A stretch of DNA of 54,123 nucleotides. It comes from an uncultured Mycoplasmatota bacterium (GTDB taxonomy: Bacteria > Bacillota_I > Bacilli_A > RF39 > UBA660). The first letter of the stretch is position 1. Every line of letters begins with the position of its first letter. Position numbers and translations under genes: made by a program. Location: NCBI GenBank assembly GCA_900547995.1, contig URIY01000004.1:1-54123 (forward strand), given 5' to 3'. This document shows positions 17,724 through 26,120 of the stretch, in pieces. The notes beneath the pieces were generated by a model, which did no database searches, had not been told where the DNA came from, and saw nothing but the letters and a program-made list of their open reading frames with translations.

Positions 17724-18215
17724 TTACCCGTTTATTTCTTTAACCTTATCTATTACATATTTTTTCGTATCATCATAACTCATATTAAGGGCAACAGAAA
17801 ATTCATTATATAAATACTTTTCCGCTTGCTTAAAATATTCATCATCTGTCCCACCAATTTTTTTGTTATTATCAATTCTTTCTTTGTTTCTTAAATAAGT
17901 TGTTTTAATTATTTTAATTAAATCTTCATGTTTATTAGTATGAAATAGATTACGATATTCATTTTCAATCATTCTATCATTCGATTTAATTGGTTCAATA
18001 TTAGGAATATTTTTAATAATCTTTTCTACTTCTTCTTTAGTAATTATTGATCTTAAATATCCCATTTTATTATTAGTTGGTACATCAATTTTTAATGTTT
18101 CATCACTAATTGGAACTAATACATAGTAATCCATATCCATAAATTGTTTTTCTTTTATAGCAATAATTTTACAAACATCCCTCTTATAAACAACATAGTC
18201 ACCTATCTTATACAA
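17724..18215 (-). CDS. carD: CarD family transcriptional regulator
   Basis: The N-terminal CarD/TRCF RNA-polymerase-interaction domain is clear: YKIGDYVVYKRDVCKIIAI, YYVLVPISDETLKIDVPTN and MGYLRSIITKEEVEKII. The remainder is the helical DNA-binding domain typical of CarD/CdnL (ending YLYNEFSVALNMSYDDTKKYV). I prefer the TTG start at 18215, which gives the standard family N-terminus and a good spacing after GGATGGTGA; the ATG at 18227 is immediately after AAGG and poorly spaced. Family members bind the beta lobe and stabilise open complexes, especially at rRNA promoters. It is followed at 4 bp by the alpha-CTD-like gene. The leader contains a hairpin and nine T. Confidence 0.9.
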   Translation of the reverse strand: MYKIGDYVVYKRDVCKIIAIKEKQFMDMDYYVLVPISDETLKIDVPTNNKMGYLRSIITKEEVEKIIKNIPNIEPIKSNDRMIENEYRNLFHTNKHEDLIKIIKTTYLRNKERIDNNKKIGGTDDEYFKQAEKYLYNEFSVALNMSYDDTKKYVIDKVKEING

Positions 18216-18231
18216 ATTTTTCACCATCCTT

Positions 18232-18272
18232 AAAAAAAAATAACTATCAACCGGTTTTATGCCTTCTGATAG
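18232..18272 (-). terminator. Leader terminator/attenuator-like hairpin before carD
   Basis: Minus-strand hairpin CTATCA / TGATAG (18272-18244), extended by a G-T pair, tandem A-G mismatches and two G-C pairs around loop CATAAAA. It is followed by TTA and nine T, and then directly by the carD binding site. A terminator in this position can only act on carD itself, so it is probably regulatory. Confidence 0.55.
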
Positions 18273-18279
18273 CTACACG

Positions 18280-18308
18280 TTGTGTTTATATTATAACACA
18301 ATTTTTTT
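18280..18308. promoter_or_regulatory. Palindrome over an extended -10 element upstream of carD
   Basis: TTGTGTT-N8-AACACAA (18280-18301) is perfect. On the minus strand it contains TGTTATAAT, an extended -10 (TATAAT at 18295-18290), placing the start about 18283. On the plus strand it is followed by seven T and would read as a terminator, but no plus-strand gene precedes it. An operator overlapping the carD promoter is the simplest reading. Confidence 0.45.
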
Positions 18309-18358
18309 AAATTGGTGACATTAAATTTTAACTTTTTTCTTTCTATTTACTAATTAAA

Positions 18359-18387
18359 TTGACAAAAAATAAGCATTAATATACAAT
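18359..18387 (+). promoter_or_regulatory. Promoter of the ABC/FtsX transporter gene
   Basis: TTGACA (18359-18364), exactly 17-bp spacer, TACAAT (18382-18387). The leader is about 60 bases, ending in AAGGAGGTAAAAT before the ATG. Confidence 0.75.
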
Positions 18388-18452
18388 AATTTATGTAATT
18401 TTGAAGGAATATATTTACTATAAATGGTATTTTATTATTAAGGAGGTAAAAT

Positions 18453-20765
18453 ATGCTAGAACTTAAAAATATAAAAAAAGATTATAAAACAGGAGAATTT
18501 GTCCAACATGCATTAAAAGGTGTCAGTCTAGGCTTTAGAAAAAACGAATTTGTTGCGATTTTAGGACCTAGTGGTAGTGGTAAAACAACTCTTTTAAATA
18601 TTATTGGTGGACTTGATAGATATACAAGTGGTGATTTAATTATAAATGGAAAATCAACAAAAAAGTTTTCTTCAAATGAATGGGATGCTTATAGAAATAA
18701 TTGTATTGGTTTTATATTTCAAAGTTATAATCTAATATCACACATTTCTGTTTTAGAAAATGTAGAAATGGGTATGACACTAAGTGGTATTTCATCAAGT
18801 AAAAGAAAGAAAAAGGCCTTAGAAGTATTAAATAAAGTAGGATTAAAAGAACACGCTTATAAAAAGCCTAATCAATTATCAGGTGGTCAAATGCAAAGAG
18901 TAGCAATTGCAAGGGCACTTGCCAATGATCCAGATATTATTCTTGCCGATGAGCCTACTGGAGCACTTGATACTAAAACAAGTGTTCAAATTATGGAATT
19001 AATTAAAAAGATTGCTAAAGACAAACTTGTTATTATGGTTACACATAATCCTGAACTTGCTAAAAATTATGCCTCAAGAATTATTGAATTTAAAGACGGT
19101 GATTTAATTAGTGATTCTAACCCTGTAACCAATGAAGAAAATGAAAAGAAATTTTCTATTAAAAAGACGTCTATGAGTTTTCTTACTGCTTTAAAATTAT
19201 CATTTAATAATATTAAAACGAAAAAGGGACGTACCTTTATTACATCTCTTGCTAGTAGTATTGGTATTATTGGTATTGCATTAATACTTGCCCTTTCAAA
19301 TGGATTTAAAATACAGATCGATAAATTTGAAAGAGACACCTTATCACAAATGCCAATCGTTATATCTCCAACAGTTATGACAGCTGATGAAGAGGCTCAA
19401 AAAGAATTTATGAAAGAACACATGGGAAATGGGAAAAATGCTTTTACAGATAAAAAAGAAATTTATCCTTTAAAGTCTATTGATAGTATTACACATAATA
19501 ATAATATCAATTTAGATTACGTAAATTATATTGAAAAAATAGATGATACATTAATAGGTGGTATTAGTTATACAAGAGCAACTAAATTAAATATTTTATA
19601 TAAAAATAATGGCAAAATAAGTTTGCTTGATACAACTAATAATTCTCTTTTATTTCCTTTACCTGAAACAAAAGCAGAAAAAGAAGATTCTGTAATTACA
19701 AATAATTTTGATTTAATATACGGAAATATGGCACACGAAAGTAATGAATTAATGCTTTTAATTGATACAAATAATCGATTAGACCTAAATTTAATGAAAA
19801 TACTTGGATATACAGAAGATGATATTATTAGTTTTGATGATATTTTAAATAAAGAATTTAAAATTGTTCTTAATAATGAATTATATGAAAAAATGGATAA
19901 TATTTTTATTATGAATAATGACTTTGAAGCTATGTACAATAACGATAATACTATAACGCTTAAAATTGTTGGTATCTTAAGAGGAAAAGAAGATAATACG
20001 TTTGCTAAATACAGTGGAACTGGTTTATGTTATAAAGAATCATTAATGAATTTAGTTATTGATAAAAATAATAATTCAGATATTGTTAAGTCTTTGAAAG
20101 ATGCTGATTATAATGTTTTAACAGGTGAAAAGATTGATTTATCTACTAAAGAAGGAAATGAGGCTAAAAATACTTTATTAACTTATTTAGGAGCAGAAAG
20201 TGCACCATATTTAATACAAATTTATCCAAAAGACTTTAATTCAAAAGATGAACTTACATCATATTTAGATAAATATAATGATAACATAGATAAAGATGAA
20301 CAAATTATTTACACTGATTATGCCAAATCAATTACTACTTTATCAGGTAGTATTATGGATGCAATTACCATTGTTTTAATTGCTTTCTCTGCTATATCTC
20401 TTATTGTTTCATCTATTATGATTGGTATTATTATGTATATTAGTGTTCTTGAGAGAACAAAAGAAATTGGTATTTTAAGATCACTTGGTGCTAGAAAGAA
20501 AGATATTACACGTGTCTTTAATGCTGAAACATTTATTATTGGTTTATTTTCTGGAGTACTTGGTATTATAATTGCTAATATACTATGTATACCTGCTAAT
20601 ATAATTATTGAGAATTTAACTACTCTTAAAAATGTCGCTGTATTAAATCCAATACATGCAGCTATTCTTATTATCATAAGCTTAATATTAACATTAATAG
20701 GTGGTTATATACCTGCTAAAATGGCATCAAAAAGAAATCCTGTTGAATCTCTTAAAACTGAATAG
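18453..20765 (+). CDS. ABC transporter, fused ATPase and FtsX-type permease (MacB-like)
   Basis: 770 aa. Residues 1-220 are an MJ0796/LolD-type ATPase: Walker A GPSGSGKTT (38-46), Q-loop FQSYNLI, signature LSGGQMQRVAIARAL, Walker B IILADEPTGALD and the switch His (MVTHN). A cytoplasmic linker leads to the first membrane helix (about 270-290), a large extracytoplasmic domain of about 320 residues, then three helices containing VLERTKEIGILRSLGARKKDI, the FtsX signature, and a C-terminal PVESLKTE. MacB-type mechanotransmission proteins move peptides, antibiotics or lipoprotein-like cargo. The gene has its own promoter and terminator. No two-component sensor is adjacent, so substrate is unknown. 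Confidence 0.92.
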   Translation: MLELKNIKKDYKTGEFVQHALKGVSLGFRKNEFVAILGPSGSGKTTLLNIIGGLDRYTSGDLIINGKSTKKFSSNEWDAYRNNCIGFIFQSYNLISHISVLENVEMGMTLSGISSSKRKKKALEVLNKVGLKEHAYKKPNQLSGGQMQRVAIARALANDPDIILADEPTGALDTKTSVQIMELIKKIAKDKLVIMVTHNPELAKNYASRIIEFKDGDLISDSNPVTNEENEKKFSIKKTSMSFLTALKLSFNNIKTKKGRTFITSLASSIGIIGIALILALSNGFKIQIDKFERDTLSQMPIVISPTVMTADEEAQKEFMKEHMGNGKNAFTDKKEIYPLKSIDSITHNNNINLDYVNYIEKIDDTLIGGISYTRATKLNILYKNNGKISLLDTTNNSLLFPLPETKAEKEDSVITNNFDLIYGNMAHESNELMLLIDTNNRLDLNLMKILGYTEDDIISFDDILNKEFKIVLNNELYEKMDNIFIMNNDFEAMYNNDNTITLKIVGILRGKEDNTFAKYSGTGLCYKESLMNLVIDKNNNSDIVKSLKDADYNVLTGEKIDLSTKEGNEAKNTLLTYLGAESAPYLIQIYPKDFNSKDELTSYLDKYNDNIDKDEQIIYTDYAKSITTLSGSIMDAITIVLIAFSAISLIVSSIMIGIIMYISVLERTKEIGILRSLGARKKDITRVFNAETFIIGLFSGVLGIIIANILCIPANIIIENLTTLKNVAVLNPIHAAILIIISLILTLIGGYIPAKMASKRNPVESLKTE

Positions 20766-20782
20766 TGAAAACTATTCTTTTT
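20760..20782 (+). terminator. Intrinsic terminator of the ABC transporter gene
   Basis: GAATAGT-GAAA-ACTATTC followed by TTTTTT; the left arm includes the stop codon TAG. Confidence 0.85.
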
Positions 20783-20833
20783 TATTGATTTTTTTGAAGT
20801 TTTTATTATATAATTAATATGAGGAGGAGTATT

Positions 20834-21433
20834 ATGGCACAGATTCTTGAAATAATTAAGAAGCCAATTAACGCAATTGAAAAAAAATTTGATGGAAAGG
20901 TACAAAAAGCATTAATTTATCTTGGAATAATTGTTGGTGTATTACTTGTTGCTAGTTTATTATCTACAATGTATTCAACACTTATGGCAAGTAAATCATA
21001 CTGGACTGATAACAAAGTAGATTGGAATTCATTAAAAGATATTAATTATCTTAAATTCATTTTAACATTTATACTTAGACAAATATTCTTATTTGGTAGT
21101 TTATTTGCTGGTATATTTGTTTATACATCTATTGCAGGTAAGAAATTTAATTTACTTGAAACTTTATCAATTATCGTTGTTGGATATACTGCTAATTATT
21201 TATTAACAGCAGGATTAGATATTATATTCATGTTTAAATTCATGGATGTTAAATTCTTAGTAGCAATTGAAAGAGCTTTACTTGCACTTACAGACTGTTA
21301 TTCTATTGTGTTAATTGTATTTGGATTACAAAAAACATATAGTGCTAAAATTAATGACAAAGAAGTATTAAACCTTGTTATTATGTTTGGTGTTACATAT
21401 GTTATTAATTATTTATTACTTTTAACTATTTAG
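20834..21433 (+). CDS. Integral membrane protein, Yip1-like, unknown function
   Basis: 199 aa from the ATG at 20834 behind GAGGAGGAG (an in-frame upstream ATG at 20819 precedes that binding site). Residues 1-26 form a basic amphipathic start (MAQILEIIKKPINAIEKKFD), followed by about five membrane helices: LIYLGIIVGVLLVASLL, FILRQIFLFGSLFAGIFV, LLETLSIIVVGYTANYLL, LLALTDCYSIVLIVFGL and VIMFGVTYVINYLLLL. The layout, with a long soluble loop after helix 1 and a five-helix bundle, recalls YIP1/DUF1282-type proteins, but no diagnostic motif is seen. It has its own gene unit between two terminators. Function unknown. Confidence 0.8.
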   Translation: MAQILEIIKKPINAIEKKFDGKVQKALIYLGIIVGVLLVASLLSTMYSTLMASKSYWTDNKVDWNSLKDINYLKFILTFILRQIFLFGSLFAGIFVYTSIAGKKFNLLETLSIIVVGYTANYLLTAGLDIIFMFKFMDVKFLVAIERALLALTDCYSIVLIVFGLQKTYSAKINDKEVLNLVIMFGVTYVINYLLLLTI

Positions 21434-21439
21434 TTATCA

Positions 21440-21471
21440 AAAAAAGATGGACTTTTATCCATCTTTTTTGT
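21440..21471. terminator. Bidirectional terminator
   Basis: AAAAAAGATGGA-CTTTTA-TCCATCTTTTTT between the convergent membrane-protein gene and topB. Confidence 0.9.
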
Positions 21472-21476
21472 TGTAT

Positions 21477-23567
21477 TTAAAATTCAAAATCTAATTTTTC
21501 ACCATTTAATTTTATATATGCATCAAAATTTTTACCATTTTTAGATACAAAACCTTTTATTTTTGAAGTTTTACCATCTTTTAATAATTTAATAGCATTA
21601 TCCTTAGAAATAATTCTCTTACAAATGACACCATTTATTTTAAATTTGCACCCATCTTTATAACCAGTGCATCCATATCCATAACGGTTTTTTAAAATAT
21701 CTTTACCACAAAGTGGACATTTTCCTATATAATCACCATAAAATCCACTATCATAATCTTCTTCAATTGGTAATTTTTTTTGATTGAAAATACTATCGAT
21801 TTCTTTTTTTGCTAAATCAACAGAATTGTCAATAGTTATTTCATTTCTATATACTTGTTTTAAAGCCTTACCCATTTCACTTGTTTTATATTTATCCATA
21901 TTTATTTGCATTTGTGTTAATGATTCAATCAAATATTCACCAGTTGGTAATATGGTATATACATCTTTTTTTAAATCAATATACTTACTTTTTCTTGCAT
22001 TATCGATAATACCTGTTCTAGTTGCTTCTGTTCCAAGTTCTAGCCCTTCAAAAATAGCCTTGTAATCATCTGTATCATCATTATCATCTTCATTTAATTT
22101 AGCTTTATCTTCTTTAAAAGGATTTTTCAAATAATTATTAAGTGTTTCAATTGTATAATGTTTTGGTGGTGTTGTTTTCTTTTCAACGGGGACAAAGTTT
22201 ATATTTACTTTATCTCCCTTATTTAAATTGGGAAGTATTTTATCTTTTGAATTATAATCATCATATTTTGTCCAACCTTTTTCTAAAATAACAGTTCCCT
22301 TTAATGTAAATTCTTCTAAATCACCAACTTTAATTTTAATTTCTGTTTTTTCGGCTAAACATTCTTCACTACAAAAAACAGCAACAAATCTTTTAAATAC
22401 AGCCTTATATACAATTAATTCTTCTTCTGATAAAGCACTAGATTTTGGTATTTTATATGTTGGGGTTAAGGCCGAATGGGATTCAATTTTTGAATCATCA
22501 AAGATTGTTTTTTTATCTTTAAACTCTATAGGATAATTCATATCACTTAATATGTTAATTATTTTTTTTACTTTGTCTTTTTCAGCGGTTGCTAGATACT
22601 CAGAATTGGTACGTGGATAAGTCAAATACCCCATTTCATATAACTTTTGAACAATGGCAAGTGATTTATCCATCGGCATTTTATATTTTTTACCAAGATA
22701 ATTTTGAAGTTTTGATAATGAATATAACTTACCAGGTTCAATTTTATCTTTTTTTACCTTTTTATACGTTACAATCGCATCTAATCCATTATATTTACTA
22801 GCAAGTTCTTTAGCTTTATTTAAATCATTTTTATCAAATTTTTCTTTACTGTTTAGTTCAACTTCTTCACCATTTGTTTTTTCTTTACTTGTAAGTCCAT
22901 AATATATATCAGGAACAAAGTTTCTTATTTGCAAATCTCTATCATATATGGCTTTGACAATAGGAATAATTACTCTACCTACTCTAAGTAATACCCCTGT
23001 TTTAAGCGTGGCAAATCTAGTTAGATTAACACCATATAACCAATCAATATATGTACGTGCAAATCCTTCATTGGCAAGATTATCATATTCACTTTCTTCC
23101 TTCATATTATTAAGTGCTTCTTTCACTGTTTCTGGTGTTTGATCTGGAAGCCATAGTCTAACAAACTTTTTTTCTTTAGAAAGACTATTCATAACACAAA
23201 GTCTAACTATTATTTCACCTTCCCTATCAGCATCTCCAGCATTGACAATTGTATCTACATCTTCCCTATTCACAAGTGTTTTTATAAGATCAAATTGTTT
23301 TTGAACACCTTTATCTACCTGTTTATTTTCATCATACTTTAATCGAAATTTAAATTTTTCTGGAAAACATGGTAAATTATCCATTGTCCATTTTGTATTA
23401 TTGGTATGAGTATATTCTTCAATATCGCATAAACTAAAAAGGTGCCCAAAGGCCCATGTAACAATATATCCAAGTCCTTCATAGTATCCATTTTTCTTTG
23501 TAAGATTTCCTATCCCAGCCACTATGTTGCGTGCTAAACTTGGTTTTTCTGCAATAACTACTATCAT
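21477..23567 (-). CDS. topB: DNA topoisomerase III
   Basis: 696 aa, normal for Gram-positive TopB. An N-terminal Toprim domain (MIVVIAEKPSLARNIVAGIG with the catalytic Glu, later DADREGE) is followed by the type IA core with the active-site tyrosine in GYLTYPRTNSEYL, LIESLTQMQ, and a C-terminal zinc-binding region with four Cys (CPLCGKD...GCTGYKDGCKF). The enzyme passes single strands to decatenate replication and recombination intermediates. Start ATG follows AAGGTGGTGCAAC. The gene stands alone, which on a chromosome is normal; TopB is also common on mobile elements, but nothing else here indicates one. Confidence 0.94.
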   Translation of the reverse strand: MIVVIAEKPSLARNIVAGIGNLTKKNGYYEGLGYIVTWAFGHLFSLCDIEEYTHTNNTKWTMDNLPCFPEKFKFRLKYDENKQVDKGVQKQFDLIKTLVNREDVDTIVNAGDADREGEIIVRLCVMNSLSKEKKFVRLWLPDQTPETVKEALNNMKEESEYDNLANEGFARTYIDWLYGVNLTRFATLKTGVLLRVGRVIIPIVKAIYDRDLQIRNFVPDIYYGLTSKEKTNGEEVELNSKEKFDKNDLNKAKELASKYNGLDAIVTYKKVKKDKIEPGKLYSLSKLQNYLGKKYKMPMDKSLAIVQKLYEMGYLTYPRTNSEYLATAEKDKVKKIINILSDMNYPIEFKDKKTIFDDSKIESHSALTPTYKIPKSSALSEEELIVYKAVFKRFVAVFCSEECLAEKTEIKIKVGDLEEFTLKGTVILEKGWTKYDDYNSKDKILPNLNKGDKVNINFVPVEKKTTPPKHYTIETLNNYLKNPFKEDKAKLNEDDNDDTDDYKAIFEGLELGTEATRTGIIDNARKSKYIDLKKDVYTILPTGEYLIESLTQMQINMDKYKTSEMGKALKQVYRNEITIDNSVDLAKKEIDSIFNQKKLPIEEDYDSGFYGDYIGKCPLCGKDILKNRYGYGCTGYKDGCKFKINGVICKRIISKDNAIKLLKDGKTSKIKGFVSKNGKNFDAYIKLNGEKLDFEF

Positions 23568-23830
23568 GTTGCACCACCTTAAATATACTGTTATTATATC
23601 ATTTATTTATATAAATGTAAATTTATATGTAAAACAGCATATAATTATATTTTTTAAATATATTACCTTTTATTATGTAATCATAATAGTATAAATTTTA
23701 TTGTTACAAATTTGTTTGCGATTTGTTAATACATAAATTAATAATTTATATTGGTATTAATTATATAAATTTATAACTTTATAATTTATATATAAACAAT
23801 TATAGTTACATAATATAAATGGAGGTAAAA

Positions 23831-24103
23831 ATGACAACAAGTAAACTTATTGGTTTAAATACAAAATGGTATAGATACCAAAATAATATGACACAAGAAA
23901 ATTTATCTGAAATAACAGAATTAAAAACAGCGTATATTAGTATATTGGAATCCGGAGATTCTAATATAACTACAAATACAATTGATATAATTGCCAATGC
24001 ATTAAATGTTACGCCTAAAGATTTATTAGATGAACATACTGCGATGCTTGCTAAAGAATTACCAACAAGAGTTGATACATATAGAAGGAAAATGGAGAAT
24101 TAA
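23831..24103 (+). CDS. XRE-family helix-turn-helix regulator
   Basis: 90 aa from the ATG at 23831, directly after GGAGGTAAAA; a longer frame from 23819 runs through the binding site. Residues about 10-65 are a lambda-Cro-type HTH: LNTKWYRYQNNMTQENLSEI, TELKTAYISILESGDSNITT, IDIIANALNVTPKDLL. The C-terminal 25 residues (MLAKELPTRVDTYRRK) are unlike known sensor domains. It is probably a small DNA-binding repressor; the targets are not evident. The end overlaps the convergent next gene by four bases. Confidence 0.88.
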   Translation: MTTSKLIGLNTKWYRYQNNMTQENLSEITELKTAYISILESGDSNITTNTIDIIANALNVTPKDLLDEHTAMLAKELPTRVDTYRRKMEN

Positions 24104-24615
24104 TCTTCATTTTTTAATTTTAGTGGATTTATACTTATTATACTTATATGTTCATTCTTTAACTTATCATTAATAATTTCCAATATGTATGTATAGTCTA
24201 ATAAATATAAATTATTTAAATATTTATTTTTATTATTTTCAACTATAGTAAATAAATTATTATATTTTAATGACTTTATATCCTTAACACATTCTTCCGT
24301 AAATTTATTTATCATCTTTTTTTCATCATATGTATATGCTTTTTCATGCATAGTTATTAATTCTTTATCTGTAATAAAAACCCATTTACCTGTTGGACAT
24401 ATATTTAAACCTATTGGAATTAATTTTATAATTTTCTTTTCTATTTTTGAATAAAAAAATAAGTATCTATCATCAATATTTTCTTTTATTAGATCACTAA
24501 ATAATTTATTAACAATTTTCTTTTCCTTATATAATTTCATTAATATTTCAAAAATTCTTTTAGATTCTTTATCTAATTCATCATCAATTAGTTTCATAAT
24601 ATTGGTATTTTTCAT
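24100..24615 (-). CDS. Hypothetical protein, 171 aa
   Basis: No family recognised. A strong binding site (CAAAGGAGATATT) precedes the ATG at 24615. The protein is Lys/Ile/Asn-rich and predicted largely helical at the N-terminus (MKLIDDELDKESKRIFEILM) with mixed strands later (GLNICPTGKWVFITDKELI). No signal peptide or membrane segment. Its stop overlaps that of the XRE gene by four bases tail to tail, leaving no room for a terminator between them, so antisense effects on the regulator are possible. Confidence 0.7.
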   Translation of the reverse strand: MKNTNIMKLIDDELDKESKRIFEILMKLYKEKKIVNKLFSDLIKENIDDRYLFFYSKIEKKIIKLIPIGLNICPTGKWVFITDKELITMHEKAYTYDEKKMINKFTEECVKDIKSLKYNNLFTIVENNKNKYLNNLYLLDYTYILEIINDKLKNEHISIISINPLKLKNED

Positions 24616-24701
24616 AATATCTCCTTTGTTAATTTATAGCTTAATAAAATATATTATACCATACTAAATATTACTAAGCAAACTGATAGTATATCAAAAA
24701 G

Positions 24702-24723
24702 AAAAAAAGACTATTAAATAGCC
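24702..24723 (-). terminator. Terminator after tRNA-Trp
   Basis: Minus-strand hairpin GGCTAT-TTA-ATAGTC followed by TTTTTTTC, 19 bases past the tRNA-Trp 3' end. Confidence 0.7.
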
Positions 24724-24741
24724 CTTTGCAATCATAAATAA

Positions 24742-24816
24742 TGGCAGGGAGTTTCAGATTCGAACTGAAATTCTCGGTTTTGGAGACCAAGCGAATAACC
24801 GTTAACTCAACTCCCT
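24742..24816 (-). tRNA. trnW: tRNA-Trp (CCA anticodon)
   Basis: 75 nt with CCA encoded. Acceptor AGGGAGT / ACTCCCT with discriminator G, anticodon stem TTGGT / ACCGA with loop CTCCAAA (anticodon CCA), T arm TTCAG-TTCGAAT-CTGAA. All arms close. A terminator follows. Confidence 0.95.
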
Positions 24817-24907
24817 AAAACATCTATATTATAGCATATATTTTTATTACTAACAATAAATAAATTAAACTTTTATCAATTTTTACATAAAATGTAATGG
24901 TGATATA

Positions 24908-25336
24908 ATGGCAATTGTTAAATATAATACAAAGGAAAGAGATTTACTTGCAAGATTAATGCGAGCAGAAGCCGTTGGCGAAGGCGATTTAGGTATGCTA
25001 ATGGTTGGCAATGTTGGGATTAATAGAGTTATTTCAAATTGTTTAACATTTAAAGATATTAGAACAATATCCGAAATGATTTATCAAACACCTGGGGGAT
25101 TTGCAGGAAAAGATAGTCCATTGTTTTTTAGTAATCCAACAACTTCTCAGCGAAGGCTTGCTGATAGAGTTATAAGAGGAGAATACTATTACCCTGCAAC
25201 GCATGCCTTATGGTTTTATGCTCCTTCAACAGGTGAATCATGCAAATCAACATGGTGGGATCAAGATTTATCAGGAAGATATAAAAGTCATTGCTTTTAT
25301 CAACCTGATTTAAATGTTTGCACAGAACTTAGATAA
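24908..25336 (+). CDS. cwlJ: Spore cortex-lytic cell wall hydrolase, CwlJ/SleB family
   Basis: 142 aa, the same length as Bacillus CwlJ and consisting only of the Hydrolase_2 catalytic domain. Visible hallmarks: LLARLMRAEAVGEGDLGM with the catalytic Glu, MVGNVGINRV, TPGGFAGKDSPLFF, HALWFYAP and the C-terminal WWDQDLSGRYKSHCFY. There is no signal peptide, as in CwlJ, which reaches the spore coat from the mother cell. It lyses cortex peptidoglycan containing muramic lactam during germination. CwlJ normally needs GerQ; no gerQ lies in the window. Start follows ATGGTGATATA. Confidence 0.93.
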   Translation: MAIVKYNTKERDLLARLMRAEAVGEGDLGMLMVGNVGINRVISNCLTFKDIRTISEMIYQTPGGFAGKDSPLFFSNPTTSQRRLADRVIRGEYYYPATHALWFYAPSTGESCKSTWWDQDLSGRYKSHCFYQPDLNVCTELR

Positions 25337-25356
25337 ATCTATCAATATTTAAGTAT

Positions 25357-25384
25357 AAAATTGCTAGTCAGCAATTTTTTCTTT
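25357..25384 (+). terminator. Intrinsic terminator of cwlJ
   Basis: AATTGCT-AGTC-AGCAATT followed by a T run, about 25 bases past the cwlJ stop. Confidence 0.85.
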
Positions 25385-25512
25385 GTCATCTTATCCATAA
25401 ACACCCTTATATTATTGTAAATACATTACTAGTATTATATAATAATGCTGCATAGATAATTATTTTTTTATTAATATAAAAGGTAAAATAAATACAAAAA
25501 GGAGATAATATT

Positions 25513-26097
25513 ATGATTATTAATGAAGAATTTATGACGGAATTTTTTAAATCTTTATCTTTAAATTCCCTATATAATGAAATATCATTTCAATTTGAAT
25601 TAGGTAAATTTATAGAACAAAAATATAAAAATTACAAAGTAGAATATGAAAGAAATATAACTAATAAAAAAATAGAATTAGATGAAAATGTTAAAAGAAA
25701 TATTTCACTAAACAAAAACCATATATTATTAAATAATGATAATAAAAGATATAAAAAAGAAATTGATATTTTTATTTATAAAACAGATTTATCAGAAAAG
25801 TATGCGATTGAATTAAAATTTCCATCTTCAACAGATGGCTATACAAACGCTAATAAAAAGTTCATTGAAGATATTGAATTTGTAAATTTTATTAAAGATA
25901 ATTGTAAAAACTTTAAAGGAACTTATTGCATAAATATTGCAAGACATAAAAATCTATACTCAGGAGGAAAATTAGATATTACAAGAAAAAGAAATGATAT
26001 AAAATGGATGGATGTTGTACCAAAAGAGTGTTTAGAAATTACAGATAGTAAAAATGAAATAAGTCCAAAATATTATATTTATAAAAATAATAATTAA
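25513..26097 (+). CDS. Putative PD-(D/E)XK nuclease-like protein
   Basis: 194 aa, no family name recognised. The middle carries an arrangement suggesting a PD-(D/E)XK nuclease core: a helix with Glu (FQFELGKFIEQKYK), KEIDIFIYK (strand with the metal-binding Asp), then KYAIELKFP (E-x-K) and a following helix ending FIKDNCKNFKGTYCIN. Charge is near neutral, no membrane segment. Start ATG follows AAAGGAGATAATATT. It lies 23 bases before the PcfJ-like gene and is probably cotranscribed. The motif reading is an inference; the fold is also used by non-cleaving or regulatory proteins. Confidence 0.6.
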   Translation: MIINEEFMTEFFKSLSLNSLYNEISFQFELGKFIEQKYKNYKVEYERNITNKKIELDENVKRNISLNKNHILLNNDNKRYKKEIDIFIYKTDLSEKYAIELKFPSSTDGYTNANKKFIEDIEFVNFIKDNCKNFKGTYCINIARHKNLYSGGKLDITRKRNDIKWMDVVPKECLEITDSKNEISPKYYIYKNNN

Positions 26098-26120
26098 ACA
26101 GAAATAAGAGGTTATAACTT

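Noticed and set aside
18261..18308. preQ1-like riboswitch on the plus strand (GATAGCTACACG)
   Set aside because: The conserved A-rich tail and stem of preQ1 aptamers are missing, and the downstream gene has its own promoter after this segment.
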